Of a stretch of 64,000 bases of DNA, positions 41,947 through 51,704 are shown piece by piece. Position 1 is the first letter of the stretch; each line of letters opens with the position of its first letter. The DNA is taken from positions 434,001 to 498,000 of the forward strand of contig CAWCIW010000001.1 in NCBI GenBank assembly GCA_963795825.1. Reading direction: 5' to 3'. This DNA comes from BOG-908 sp963795825. GTDB lineage: Bacteria; Pseudomonadota; Alphaproteobacteria; Acetobacterales; Acetobacteraceae. Below the pieces are notes generated by a model. The model worked only from the letters and a program-made list of their open reading frames with translations, made no database searches and was not told the DNA's origin. The translations under genes were made by a program, and so were the position numbers.

Positions 41947-44754
41947 CCTTTCTTCCGGGCGCGAACCGATCATGCTGCGCACGCGTTCCGCCAGCGCCTC
42001 CATCTTGAACGGCTTCTTGAGCACCTGCATGCCGGCGTCCAGATGCAGGCTGCCCATCACGGCGTTTTCCGCATAGCCGGTGATGAACAGCACCTGCAGG
42101 TCCGGCCGGCCGACCCGCGCCGCGTCCGCCATCTGCCGGCCGTTCAGGCCGCCCGGCAGGCCCACATCCGTCACCAGCAGGTCGATACGCGCGTCCGACT
42201 GCAATATGCGCAGCGCCGAGGGGCCATCGGGCGCGTCCCGCGCCACGTAGCCGAATTCCGCGAGCACCTCGCAAATCAGCATGCGTACGGTCGGCTCGTC
42301 GTCGACCACGAGCACCACCTCGCCGCGTCCCTCGGCCACGACCGGCTCGGGCAGTGCGGGGGGCTGCTCCTCCTGGGCGCCCGACATGTCGCGCGGGAGA
42401 TAGAGGCACATGGTGGTGCCCTGCCCGGCCTGCGACGCGATGCGCACCTGGCCGCCGGATTGCCGCGCGAAGCCGTAGATCATCGACAGCCCGAGTCCGG
42501 TGCCCTCGCCGATCGGCTTGGTGGTGAAGAACGGGTCGAAGGCGCGGGCGATCACGTCCGGCGTCATGCCCGTTCCGGTATCGGTCACGCGCAGGGTCAC
42601 ATAGGGGCCGGCGGGCAGCTCGTGCTGGCAGGCCGCCTTGGCGTCTAGCACGGTGTTGGCGGTGGCGATGGTGATGCGGCCGCCGCCCACCATGGCGTCA
42701 CGCGCGTTGATGCAGAGGTTCAGCAGCGCGTTCTCGAGCTGGTTGGGATCGACCAGGACCGGCCACAGCCCGGGCGCTTCGACCACCTCGATGGCCACGT
42801 GCGGGCCTGCGGTGCGGCGGATCAGCTCCTCCATGCCGCCCACCAGGCGGTTCACGTCGGTCACCTTGGGATCCAGCGTCTGCCTGCGGGAGAAGGCGAG
42901 CATGCGGTGGGTCAGCGCGGCGGCGCGGCGCACCGCGCCCATGGCGGCGGCGATGTAGCGGTCCACCGATGCGCCGTCGCCGCAGACCAGGCGGAGCTGC
43001 ATTATCTCCAGGCTGCCGCTTATGCCGGTGAGCAGGTTGTTGAAGTCATGCGCCAGGCCGCCGGTGAGCTGGCCCACCGCCTCCATCTTCTGGGACTGGC
43101 GCAGCCGCTCCTCGGTCTCGCGCTGGTCGGTGACGTCGCGCCCCACGCCGGTCAGTTCGCGGCCGCCGTGGCCTGGCGACAGCGTCCAGGCGATGCGGCG
43201 CCACAGGCCGGCCTGCGTGCGCACGCGGCTTTCGAAGCGCACCGGATTGCCGGTGGCGCGCATGCCGGCCAGCAGGTCGCGCACCGCCGGCTGATCGTCC
43301 GGATGGGTGAGCGCGGTCCAGGTGCCGGCCCGAAGCGTGTCTTCGGGAAAGCCGAACACCCGCATCCAGGACGGGTTGATGCGCAGCAGCTTGCCGGCAT
43401 AGTCGGCCACCACCAGGAGGTCCTGGCTGGTGTTCCACAGCAGGTCGCGCTCGCGGGTGCGCTCTTCCACCAGAGCGGCCTGGGCGCGCTCGCGCGTGGT
43501 GTCGCGCGCCGTGCTGTAGAGTTTGCCGCCTTCCGGCACGCAAACCCAGGAGAGCCAGCGATAGGTGCCGTCCGCGGCGCGATAACGGTTCTCGTGGTTG
43601 AGCAAGGGTTTGCCGGCCTGGACCAGCGCCCAGGCCGGCGCGATGGCGGGCTGGTCCTCGGGGTGTAGGAAATGCACGAAGGCCTGGCCGGTGAGCTCCG
43701 TCTCCGTCCAGCCGAGCAGCGCGGTCCAGGCCGGGTTCACCCGCGTGAAGCGGCCGGTTTGCAGATCGATCACGCTGAGCAGGAGGGGGCTGATCTGCCA
43801 GGTGGTGCCGCGCTCGGAGGAGCGTTCGACGACCTGGCGCTCCAGGTCGGCGTTGAGGGCGCGCAGCGAGGCCTCGCCTGCCAGCCGCGCCGCCTCCGCC
43901 GCGCGGCGCTCGCTTATGTCGAAAAACGTGCAGATCGCACCGCGATGCTCGCCGTCCACCACGATCGGCCTTGCCCAGTATTCGACCGGTAAGGGCGTGC
44001 CGTCGGCGCGGTAGAAATATTCGTCGCTGACATGGGCGGTGGTGCCGTGCAGGGCGCAGGCGTTGATCGGGCAGCTTGCCGCGTCGTATGGCGCGCCGTC
44101 CGGATGGCTGTGATGGATGAGGGCGTGCAGCTTGCGGCCGAGCACGTCGGATTCGCGGGCGAAGCCCATCACGCGCAGGAACGCCGCGTTGCAGAGGGTG
44201 GTCGTGCCGTCGCGGTCCAGCGCGTAGAAGGCCTCGGCGCTGCTGTCGAGCAGCAGCCGCAGGTGGCTTTCGCTCTGCACACGTGCCGCCTTCGCCTGCG
44301 CCAGCGCGCTCACATCGGTGTTGGTGCCGAACCAGCGCAGCACGGTGCCGTCCGGGCCGCGTATCGCGCGCACCCTGGTCAGGAACGGGCGGAAGATGCC
44401 GTCCGCACCGCGCAGGGGGAACGTCATTTCGAAGGCCTCGCCGGAGGCGATGCTGGCCCGCCACTGCATCAGAACCTCGGGCAGGTTTTCCGGATCGTGC
44501 ACGGATTGCCAGCCCCAGCCTTCCATCTGCGCCGGTGTGGTGCCGCAATAGGCATGCCACGGCCTGTTGTACCAGACGATGTGGCCGTCGCCGTTGGCGA
44601 TCCAGCAGAGCGTGGGCAGGTGGTCTGCGAACAGGCGGAGTTCCGCCTCGTCCGGCGCGCCGGACAGCGCCGGCCCTATGGCGGGATCGGCTTGCACGGC
44701 CTGGCGCCAGTATTCGGACGCAAGCGGGCGGCCATCGAGGGTGTCGAACGACAA
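41941..44754 (-). CDS. Hybrid sensor histidine kinase with multiple PAS domains and receiver
   Basis: 937 residues from TTG at 44754, with GGAG seven bases upstream. No ATG or GTG fits before the conserved sequence. There are no membrane helices, so it is a cytoplasmic sensor. Four PAS/PAC units span about 30-545 (ICTFFDISERR and GVGRDVTDQRE are PAC ends). Then come HisKA with phospho-acceptor His569 in GGLAHDFNNLL, HATPase (NALLNLCINARDAM, DTGTGMTPDV, GEGTGLGLSM) and a C-terminal receiver with Asp863 in LVTDVGLPGG and the conserved Lys in LKKPF. The HDFNNLL H-box places it in the HWE-like/NtrB-like group. A response regulator partner is not adjacent; ppk is divergent. The signal is unknown. 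Confidence 0.88.
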   Translation of the reverse strand: MSFDTLDGRPLASEYWRQAVQADPAIGPALSGAPDEAELRLFADHLPTLCWIANGDGHIVWYNRPWHAYCGTTPAQMEGWGWQSVHDPENLPEVLMQWRASIASGEAFEMTFPLRGADGIFRPFLTRVRAIRGPDGTVLRWFGTNTDVSALAQAKAARVQSESHLRLLLDSSAEAFYALDRDGTTTLCNAAFLRVMGFARESDVLGRKLHALIHHSHPDGAPYDAASCPINACALHGTTAHVSDEYFYRADGTPLPVEYWARPIVVDGEHRGAICTFFDISERRAAEAARLAGEASLRALNADLERQVVERSSERGTTWQISPLLLSVIDLQTGRFTRVNPAWTALLGWTETELTGQAFVHFLHPEDQPAIAPAWALVQAGKPLLNHENRYRAADGTYRWLSWVCVPEGGKLYSTARDTTRERAQAALVEERTRERDLLWNTSQDLLVVADYAGKLLRINPSWMRVFGFPEDTLRAGTWTALTHPDDQPAVRDLLAGMRATGNPVRFESRVRTQAGLWRRIAWTLSPGHGGRELTGVGRDVTDQRETEERLRQSQKMEAVGQLTGGLAHDFNNLLTGISGSLEIMQLRLVCGDGASVDRYIAAAMGAVRRAAALTHRMLAFSRRQTLDPKVTDVNRLVGGMEELIRRTAGPHVAIEVVEAPGLWPVLVDPNQLENALLNLCINARDAMVGGGRITIATANTVLDAKAACQHELPAGPYVTLRVTDTGTGMTPDVIARAFDPFFTTKPIGEGTGLGLSMIYGFARQSGGQVRIASQAGQGTTMCLYLPRDMSGAQEEQPPALPEPVVAEGRGEVVLVVDDEPTVRMLICEVLAEFGYVARDAPDGPSALRILQSDARIDLLVTDVGLPGGLNGRQMADAARVGRPDLQVLFITGYAENAVMGSLHLDAGMQVLKKPFKMEALAERVRSMIGSRPEERT

Positions 44755-44922
44755 CGGCAGACTCCGGCGCCTGATCGCAGGATTAAGACATTCATCGCTT
44801 CGGCCGCGCAAGGGAAAGCTGCGAGGCCGGGCCTGCAACAAAGGCGTTCGGGGGGGGGGTGGACAAAGGGAGCGGCCGCGCCATGGCATGGCGGCACCGC
44901 GCCGGCCTGCTATACTGCGGCC

Positions 44923-47166
44923 ATGCCCCGCCCCAATTTGCGCCCCGTTCCCGCTCCCTCCCCCGCCGCCGCCGAAATGGAGGGGCCGGCCACCCCTCCG
45001 ATGACACCGGGCAGCCCGGAGCGGTTCATCAACCGCGAGCTGAGCTGGCTGGACTTCAACAATCGCGTGGTGGAGGAGGCGGAGAACACCCGCCACCCGC
45101 TGCTCGAGCGGCTGCGTTTCGTGAGCATTTCGGCGGCCAACCTCGACGAGTTCTTCTCCGTGCGCATCGCCGGGCTGATCGGCCAGGCGCGCTCCGGGCT
45201 GACGCGGCTTTCGCCGGACGGGCTGACTCCGGCGCAGCAGCTGGCCGCGGTGCGCGAGCGCGCGCGCGTTCTGCTGGACCGCCAGCAGCGCGTGTGGCTC
45301 GATCTGCGGGCGGCGCTGGCCGAGTCCGGCATCGCGGTATGCGAGGCGGGCTCGCTCAGTGCCGAGGAACGCGCCTGGCTCGATACCTGGTTCATGGAGC
45401 GGGTGTTTCCGATCCTGACGCCGCTGGCGATCGATCCCGCGCATCCTTTCCCGTTCATCCCGAATATGGGGCTGGTGATGGCGCTGGCGCTGCACCGCGA
45501 GGAGGACCCGAGCAACGCCTCGCCGCATGGCGGCTACCATATGCGGGGGCTGATCCCGCTGCCGGGCCAGGTGGACCGCTTCGTGCGGCTGCCGGCGAGC
45601 GCCGGGGGCGGGATACGGTTCGTGATGCTGGAGGACGTGGTGACATTGTTCCTGCAGCGGGTGTTTCCGGGTTTCTACGTAACGGGGCAGGGGATTTTCC
45701 GGCTGATACGCGACACCGACATCGAGTTCGAGGAGGAAGCCGAGGACCTGGTGCGCATGTATGAGACGGCGCTGAAGCGGCGCCGGCGCGGCAGCGTGAT
45801 ACATCTCGCGGTGGATGCGGACATGCCGGAGAAGCTGGTGGCGCTGGTGGCCGACAGCGTGGATGCCGACCGCGACGAGATCAGTATCCAGCCGGGCCTG
45901 CTCGGCGTGGTCGATCTGAAGCAGCTCATCGTGGACGACCGGCCGGATCTGCTTTTCACGCCGTATACGCCGCGGTTTCCCGAGCGGATACGCGATTTCG
46001 GCGGCGATTGTTTTGCAGCGATTCGCGCCAAGGACATCATCGTGCATCATCCGTTCGAGAGCTTCGACGTGGTGGTGCAGTTCCTGCGCCAGGCGGCGGA
46101 CGATGCCAGCGTGGTGGCGATCAAGCAGACCTTGTATCGCACGAGCCGGGACAGCCCGATCGTAAAGGCGCTGATAGAGGCTTCGGAAGCCGGAAAGTCG
46201 GTGACCGCGATGGTGGAGCTTCGCGCGCGGTTCGACGAAGAGGCCAACATACGGCTGGCACGTTCGCTGGAGGCGGCGGGCGTGCAGGTGGTGTATGGGT
46301 TCGCTGAGCTGAAGACGCATGCGAAGATCAGCCTGGTGGTGCGGCGCGAGGGGACGGCGATGCGCAGTTACGCGCATTTCGGGACGGGGAATTATCACCC
46401 CATCACGGCGCGGGTTTATACCGATCTGAGTTTCTTCACCGCCGATCCTGATCTCACGCGCGACGCGATGCGGCTGTTCAATTACATGACGGGGTATGCG
46501 CAGCCGGAGCGTATGGATGCGCTGGCGTTCTCGCCGCTGACGTTGCGGTTGAAACTGGTGGAGCTGATCGATGCGGAGATCGCTTTCGCGCAGGCGGGCA
46601 AGCCGGCGGCGATCTGGCTCAAGCTGAACAGCCTGGTGGATCCGAAGCTTATCGACAAGCTCTACGAGGCTTCCGGCGCGGGGGTGCATGTGATGGCGGT
46701 GGTGCGCGGGATCTGTTGCCTGCGGCCGGGGGTGGTTGGGCTGTCGGACAATATACGGGTGAAATCCATCGTCGGGCGGTTTCTGGAGCACGGGCGGATC
46801 TGCGTGTTCGGCAACGGGCATCGGCTGCCGAGCCGGCATGCGCTGGTCTATATCAGCAGTGCGGATTGGATGGAGCGCAACATGGACTGGCGGGTGGAGA
46901 CGCTGGTGCCGATACGCAATGCGACGGTGCATGCGCAGGTTCTCGATCAGATCATGGTGGTGAATTTGAAGGACACTTTGCAATCCTGGGAGTTGAAGGC
47001 GGATGGGACGTGGACGCGGTTGTTGCCTGGAGCAAAGCCGGTTTCTGCGCATGAGTATTTCATGACCAATCCGTCGCTTTCCGGGCGGGGATCGGCTTTG
47101 CATGGGCCGGTGGTGCCGGTGCCGCGGCCGCGGCCTATGCGGCCGGATCGGGTTTTGCAGGATTGA
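44923..47166 (+). CDS. ppk: Polyphosphate kinase 1
   Basis: 747 residues from the ATG at 44923. The N-terminal domain starts at RFINRELSWLDFNNRVVEEA and includes NLDEFFSVRIAGL. The catalytic core has KQTLYRTSRDSPIVKAL, the phospho-histidine region ELKTHAKISLVVRRE and the second one HFGTGNYHPITARVYTD. The end has SADWMERNMDWRVETLVP. Ppk1 reversibly makes polyphosphate from ATP at the membrane. It is divergent from the hybrid kinase (168 bp between starts). Confidence 0.95.
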   Translation: MPRPNLRPVPAPSPAAAEMEGPATPPMTPGSPERFINRELSWLDFNNRVVEEAENTRHPLLERLRFVSISAANLDEFFSVRIAGLIGQARSGLTRLSPDGLTPAQQLAAVRERARVLLDRQQRVWLDLRAALAESGIAVCEAGSLSAEERAWLDTWFMERVFPILTPLAIDPAHPFPFIPNMGLVMALALHREEDPSNASPHGGYHMRGLIPLPGQVDRFVRLPASAGGGIRFVMLEDVVTLFLQRVFPGFYVTGQGIFRLIRDTDIEFEEEAEDLVRMYETALKRRRRGSVIHLAVDADMPEKLVALVADSVDADRDEISIQPGLLGVVDLKQLIVDDRPDLLFTPYTPRFPERIRDFGGDCFAAIRAKDIIVHHPFESFDVVVQFLRQAADDASVVAIKQTLYRTSRDSPIVKALIEASEAGKSVTAMVELRARFDEEANIRLARSLEAAGVQVVYGFAELKTHAKISLVVRREGTAMRSYAHFGTGNYHPITARVYTDLSFFTADPDLTRDAMRLFNYMTGYAQPERMDALAFSPLTLRLKLVELIDAEIAFAQAGKPAAIWLKLNSLVDPKLIDKLYEASGAGVHVMAVVRGICCLRPGVVGLSDNIRVKSIVGRFLEHGRICVFGNGHRLPSRHALVYISSADWMERNMDWRVETLVPIRNATVHAQVLDQIMVVNLKDTLQSWELKADGTWTRLLPGAKPVSAHEYFMTNPSLSGRGSALHGPVVPVPRPRPMRPDRVLQD

Positions 47167-47242
47167 TCAGGAAGGCTTGGATGTCTGGTTTGCTCGGCCG
47201 GCGTGTCGGCGACTATCTGCAGGACGAAGGGAGCGCGCGTAT

Positions 47243-47680
47243 ATGACCGATCTTAGTTTGGAGCAGGCGCAGGCTATCGTGGCGGGCGCTTTGGCGCATG
47301 CCCGCCGCGCGGGTTTGCAGCCGTTGCTGGTGTTGGTGCTGGATGCGCGGGCGGCGCCAAAGGCGTGCGCGGCGGAGGATGGCGCGAGCCATGCACGGTT
47401 CGACGTGGCGCGCGGAAAGGCGAATGGCGCGCTGGCGATGGCGATGGGATCGCGCAGTATTGCCAAGCGGGCGCGCGATATGCCGACATTCGTGGCGTCG
47501 TTGAGCAGCGTTATCGTGGGGGGATTGGTGGCTGGGCCGGGTGGGGTTCTGGTGCGGGATGCGGCTGGGGGGATTGTTGGGGCTGTTGGTGTGAGCGGGG
47601 ATGTTGGCGATAACGACGAGGCTTCCGCTGTTGCGGGGATCGAGGCGGCGGGGCTGGTGGCCGATCCTGGGAAGGATTAG
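47243..47680 (+). CDS. GlcG/HbpS-family heme-degrading-like protein
   Basis: 145 residues from the ATG at 47243. The GlcG/HbpS pattern is visible: LEQAQAIVAGALAHARRAGLQPLLVLVLDARAAPKA, then ARGKANGALAMAMGSR and the glycine-rich end GGVLVRDAAGGIVGAVGVSGDVGDNDEASAVAGIEAAGL. Relatives bind heme or act with glycolate oxidase or diol dehydratase systems. None is nearby, so the role is open. It is 76 bp after ppk, and its stop sits at the start of a paired repeat. Confidence 0.8.
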   Translation: MTDLSLEQAQAIVAGALAHARRAGLQPLLVLVLDARAAPKACAAEDGASHARFDVARGKANGALAMAMGSRSIAKRARDMPTFVASLSSVIVGGLVAGPGGVLVRDAAGGIVGAVGVSGDVGDNDEASAVAGIEAAGLVADPGKD

Positions 47681-47877
47681 GCAAGGCCCTCTTTTCTGAA
47701 GAAAACACTTTTGCTGTGACGCCTGCATGGCCGCGTAGTTTCGCGGGACACAATCGGCCTGCACCGATGTGCCAGCATTATTTTACCGATCTGAAGTAGC
47801 TGCCTGTGCAGCCGGGGGATGTAAAAGTTTTTTGGTCCTTTTTTTCAAAAAAGGACTGCTTGCTTCACTTGCCTGCC
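47681..47877. repeat. Dispersed hairpin repeat, paired arms (B/A), partly degenerate
   Basis: The left arm is shortened (GGCCCTCTTTTCTGAAGAAAACACTTTTGC); the right arm is an intact type A. The spacer is about 80 bp. It lies between the convergent GlcG-like gene and the FDH-linked 88-residue gene, whose stop is in the right arm. Confidence 0.85.
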
Positions 47878-48131
47878 TCCGCCAACCACCCCCGCGCTGT
47901 ATGCAACTCATCCCACGGCAGTTTCCCGAGTGGGAAATGCCCCGCCATTACCACGCTGATCACCGCGTTTACGCGCTCCAGATGCTCGCGCTGACCGCGC
48001 GCGACGAGTGTGTTGCGGAACACGCTGAGGCAGGCGAGACATTTGGAAAACAGGTCCTGATCCGGGTTTGGCTGCTGGGCCAGGATCGTGTCGAGTGCGG
48101 CGAGCGCGGTGGCGGCCGGATCATTGGCCAT
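47865..48131 (-). CDS. Small protein linked to formate dehydrogenase
   Basis: 88 residues from the ATG at 48131, which overlaps the last codons of the formate dehydrogenase alpha gene (stop at 48121), so translation is coupled. It is predicted all-helical: ATALAALDTILAQQPNPDQD, CLACLSVFRNTLVA and VISVVMAGHFPLG. It has CLAC as its only cysteine pair. No signal sequence. I do not recognise the family. The coupling suggests an FDH-related role such as a chaperone or maturation helper, which is inference. Confidence 0.65.
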   Translation of the reverse strand: MANDPAATALAALDTILAQQPNPDQDLFSKCLACLSVFRNTLVARGQREHLERVNAVISVVMAGHFPLGKLPWDELHTARGWLAEAGK

Positions 48132-51100
48132 GGCTGGTGCCGCCCGGGTTGGGGAGGCGGCCGGGGCGCAGGTTTACGGTGACGGCTTTGGTGGAATGTA
48201 TGCTGGTGTTGGCATCTCCGGTGATTGCCAGAAGGACGTTTGCGATATCGCCGCGCGCGTAGCCTTCCCAGCCGAATACCCAGGGCATGCCGATCTGGTG
48301 TATCGTGCGGCCGTCGATGGTGAAGGGGCGCACGCGTTGGGTTACCATGGCGCGGACTTCGATATCGCCGCGCAGGGTGGAGAGCACGGTCCAGCCGAGA
48401 TGGGTGACGCCGAGTTCGTTGGCCAGCTCGGGCGAGATCTCGACAAAGGCTTCGGGTTGCAATTCCGCGGTGTGTGGCGCGACGCGGCCCATTATGCCGC
48501 CGCAATGCAGTTCGGTGAGGCGGTAAGTGGTGAATACGTAGGGAAAGTTGGGGTCGTTCGGCGTGTGTATGACGTTGCCTGGGCGATGCCAGGCGTGCGC
48601 TGTGGGGTTGCTTTGCGTGCCGTATATCGGGTTGAGGACGGGGCTTTCCATCGGCTCGTAATGTGTGGGGAGCGGGCCGTCTTTCAGGCCGCTCGGCACG
48701 AAGAGCTGGATGTTACCGTCGGCTTGCATGATGAAAGGTTTGTCGCCGCCTATCGCGTCCATACCGTGCGGGTGGGTGGACCAGTCGGGGCGGTAATCCG
48801 GGCGGGTGTCGGCGACGAAATCGGGTATGTCGGTGCCGGTCCATTTGGCTTCGGCCTCGTCCCACCACACCATTTTCTTGCGTTCGGACCAGGGGGCGCC
48901 GGCGGGGTCTGCGGACGCGCGGTTGTAGAGCGTGCGGCGGTTGGAGGGCCAGCTGAAGCCCCAGCCGTGGTGGCTGCCTGGGCCGCCTGGGCCGTCCGGT
49001 GTGCGGCCGCGGGCGAGGTTGTGGTTGTCGTGCGGGTATATGCCGCAGTACGACCAGCCGCCGCAGGCTGTGCTGCCGTCGTCTTTGAGGTCCTGGTATT
49101 TTTCTACCTGTTTGCGATCGGCTACGGTGTAGCCGTTGATTTCGCGCAGGATGGCGTCGGCGCTGGGTTCTGCGCGTTCGCCGGTTTCGGGATATTCCCA
49201 GGTTAGCGCGCGCATTGCGGCGTCGCGGGTGTTTGTGCTGTCGGCGTACATCGCGCGCAGGCGCTTGCCGAGGTGGTAGATGAACCAAAGGTCGGAGCGG
49301 CTGTCGCCTGGGGCTTCGAGGACGTGGTCGTGCCATTGGACCAGGCGGCTGGTGTTGGTGACGGTGCCGTCTTTCTCGCCTGGCAGGGCGGCCGGGAAAA
49401 AGAAGATTTCGGTGCCGATATCGGCGGGTTTCAGCTCGCCGCGTTGGACGAGGCGGCCTTTTTGCCAGAAATTGGCGGTCTCCGTCATCGCCATGTCGCG
49501 GACCACGAGCCATTTCAGCTTGGTGAGGCCGCGTTCGACGAAATCGGAGTTCACCGCGCCCACCACGGGATTTTGGCCGAGGATGAACTGGCCGAGCATC
49601 ACGCCGTCCACCATGGCCATTGTCATTGGCTGCTGCGAGAGGTCACCGGTGAGTTTGGGGAGGTGCTGGTAGCCCCACTCGTTTTCCGCGGTGGCATTTG
49701 CGCCGTACCAGGCTTTCAGCAGGCTTACCGTGTATTTCGGCATGTTCGACCACCAGCCGGTGGTTGGCGTTTCGGTTTTCAGGTATTCGGCGAGGGTGCC
49801 GTGATCGTGGAACACGTTGGGTTGCGGCAGGTAGGTCGGCAGCATGTTGTAGAGCGTCGGGATATCCGTGCTGCCCTGTATGCTGGCGTGGCCGCGCAGG
49901 GCCATTATGCCGCCGCCCGGGCGGCCCATGTTGCCGAGCAGGCCTTGCACGATGCTGGCGGCGCGGATGATTTGTACGCCGACGGAATGATGGGTCCAGC
50001 CTACGGCGTAGCAAAAGGCGCCGGTTCGGTCGCGGCCGGAATTGCGCGCGAGTGCGTCGGCGACGCCGAGGAATGTGTCGCGCGGGCAACCGGTTACGCG
50101 CGCTACCATGTCCGGTGTGTAGCGTGCGTAGTGGCGGCGCATGATCTGGTACACGCAGTTTGGGTGCTGGAGCGTTTCGTCGCGCTCCGGCGGGCTTTCC
50201 GTCATGCTCTCGTAGTCGCCGCCGTTGTTTTCCTGTTCGGCTACGCGATGTTCGGAGACGGACGAGGGCACGGTTTTGCCGGCGTATTGCCAGCTTGCCT
50301 GGTCGTAGGAGTTGGTTTCGGGGTCGAAGCCGGAGAACAGGCCGTCGTGCTGCTCGGGATCCTGGTAGGTGGGTTCTATGATGTGCGCGATGTTGGTGTA
50401 GGCCATCGCGTAGTCGCGGAACCACAGATCGTGTTCCAGGAGGTGGTGGATAATGCCGCCGAGGAACGCGATGTCACTGCCAGAGCGCAAAGGCGCGTGT
50501 ATGTCGGCCAGCGCGGAGGTGCGGGTGAAGCGCGGGTCAACGTGGATGATGGTGGCGCCACGCCGTTTGGCTTCCACCACGAAGCGGAAACCGATCGGGT
50601 GGTTCTCCGCCATGTTGGAGCCCATGATGACGATGCAATCGGAATTCTCGAGATCCCAGAGGGACATCGTTGCCGCGCCGCGTCCGAAGGAGGTACCCAG
50701 ACTGGGCACCGATGAGGAGTGTCAGATACGCGCCTGGTTCTCGACGTTGACGATTCCCAACCCTCCGCTGAACAGCTTCTTGATCAGGTAGTTCTCTTCG
50801 TTGTCGAGCGTGGCACCGCCGAGCGAGCCTACGCCCAAGGTGTGATTTACCGTGCGCCCGTCTGGGAGTTTCTCGACAAAGGTGTCGTCGCGCGCCTGTT
50901 TGGTGAGTGCGGCCACGCGGTCCATCGCCCATTCGAGCGGGCGCTCTTCCCACTCGGTTGCGTATGGGGCGCGGTAGAGCACCTTGTTTATGCGTTGGGG
51001 GGAGAGCAGGACACCGAGGGTGCTGGCCCCTTTCGGGCAGAGGGTGCCCTGGTTGATGGGGCTGCGCGGATCGCCTTCGATGTGAAGCGGGCGGCCGCCT

Positions 51101-51369
51101 TTTGCGTAGATCAGCTGGCCGCAGCCTACGGCGCAGAACGGGCATACGCTGGTGCCGACGGTGTCCGCCTGTTCCAGGCGCGGGCGCAGGCCGCGCGAGA
51201 GCTCGCTTTCCGCCGCCTTGGATTGCACGCTCTGGCCGGCGAATTGCCGCGGCAGCGACCAATCGTGCACGAAGCTCGCCATCCTGCTGCCGACGCTCTG
51301 GCGCAGGTTGCGGTATTTCGCGGGCGGGGCAGGCTTCTTCAACGCGATACTCCTGGGCCGGCGAACCAT
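48121..51369 (-). CDS. fdnG: Formate dehydrogenase alpha subunit, selenocysteine-containing
   Basis: About 1082 residues if the TGA at 50722-50724 is read as selenocysteine (residue 216). On both sides of that codon the frame is the same, and the sequence matches FdnG/FdoG: NVENQARI-U-HSSSV, then LGTSFGRGAAT and IVIMGSNMAENHPIGFRF. The [4Fe-4S] ligands are CPFCAVGCGQL and a later Cys in GTLCPKGA. The molybdopterin domains continue (DPRFTRTSALADIHAP; TAHAWHRPGNVIHTP). The start chosen is the ATG at 51369; no twin-arginine signal is seen. The enzyme oxidises formate to CO2, passing electrons to the beta and membrane subunits encoded divergently. A SECIS-like hairpin follows the TGA directly. 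Confidence 0.9.
50689..50724 (-). promoter_or_regulatory. Putative SECIS element and UGA recoding site
   Basis: On the minus strand, TGA is followed 11 nt later by GGTGCCCA-GTC-TGGGTACC (50710-50692). This is an 8-bp stem (one G-U) with an apical GTC. The E. coli fdhF/fdnG SECIS has a similar GGU...GUC...ACC apex at the same distance from UGA. Confidence 0.7.
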
Positions 51370-51476
51370 CTGCGGTGCGCGCGCCGGCGGCAACCAACGA
51401 ACACGTGAACCGCCCGGCATCGCGCGGCGTTCGCACCCATGACCATAACTGGGCCGGCAGGCAGGATGCACAAGCG

Positions 51477-51704
51477 ATGGCAAAGTTCATGGAGGGCGTG
51501 GTGACCATCGTACAGGAAGGCCGGTTCCAGTTGACCGACGATGACGGGGTGGGGCACCTGTTCATACTCGGCCATCTCTGCGGCACCGAGACCGGGCAGC
51601 TGCCGGCGCTGCAGCGGCAGCAATCGCGAGTGCGCGTGAGCTACAAGGCGGCGCCCAACCTGATCGGCAATATCGCCGGCAGCATTCTCGTGGCGATCCG
51701 ATAA
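51477..51704 (+). CDS. Small protein preceding the formate dehydrogenase beta subunit
   Basis: 75 residues from the ATG at 51477. It is beta-rich with VVTIVQEGRFQLTDDDG, HLFILGHLCG, SRVRVSYKAAPN and a hydrophobic C-terminus (LIGNIAGSILVAI), which suggests a small OB-fold-like barrel. Its stop (TAA) overlaps the ATG of the beta-subunit gene (TAATG), so the two are translationally coupled. Family not recognised. It is divergent from the alpha subunit, with 107 bp between starts, where both promoters must lie. Confidence 0.7.
   Translation: MAKFMEGVVTIVQEGRFQLTDDDGVGHLFILGHLCGTETGQLPALQRQQSRVRVSYKAAPNLIGNIAGSILVAIR

Noticed and set aside
50722..50724. Formate dehydrogenase alpha gene as a pseudogene split by a nonsense codon
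   Set aside because: The codon is TGA at the exact selenocysteine position, both sides are fully conserved in one frame, and a SECIS-like hairpin follows.
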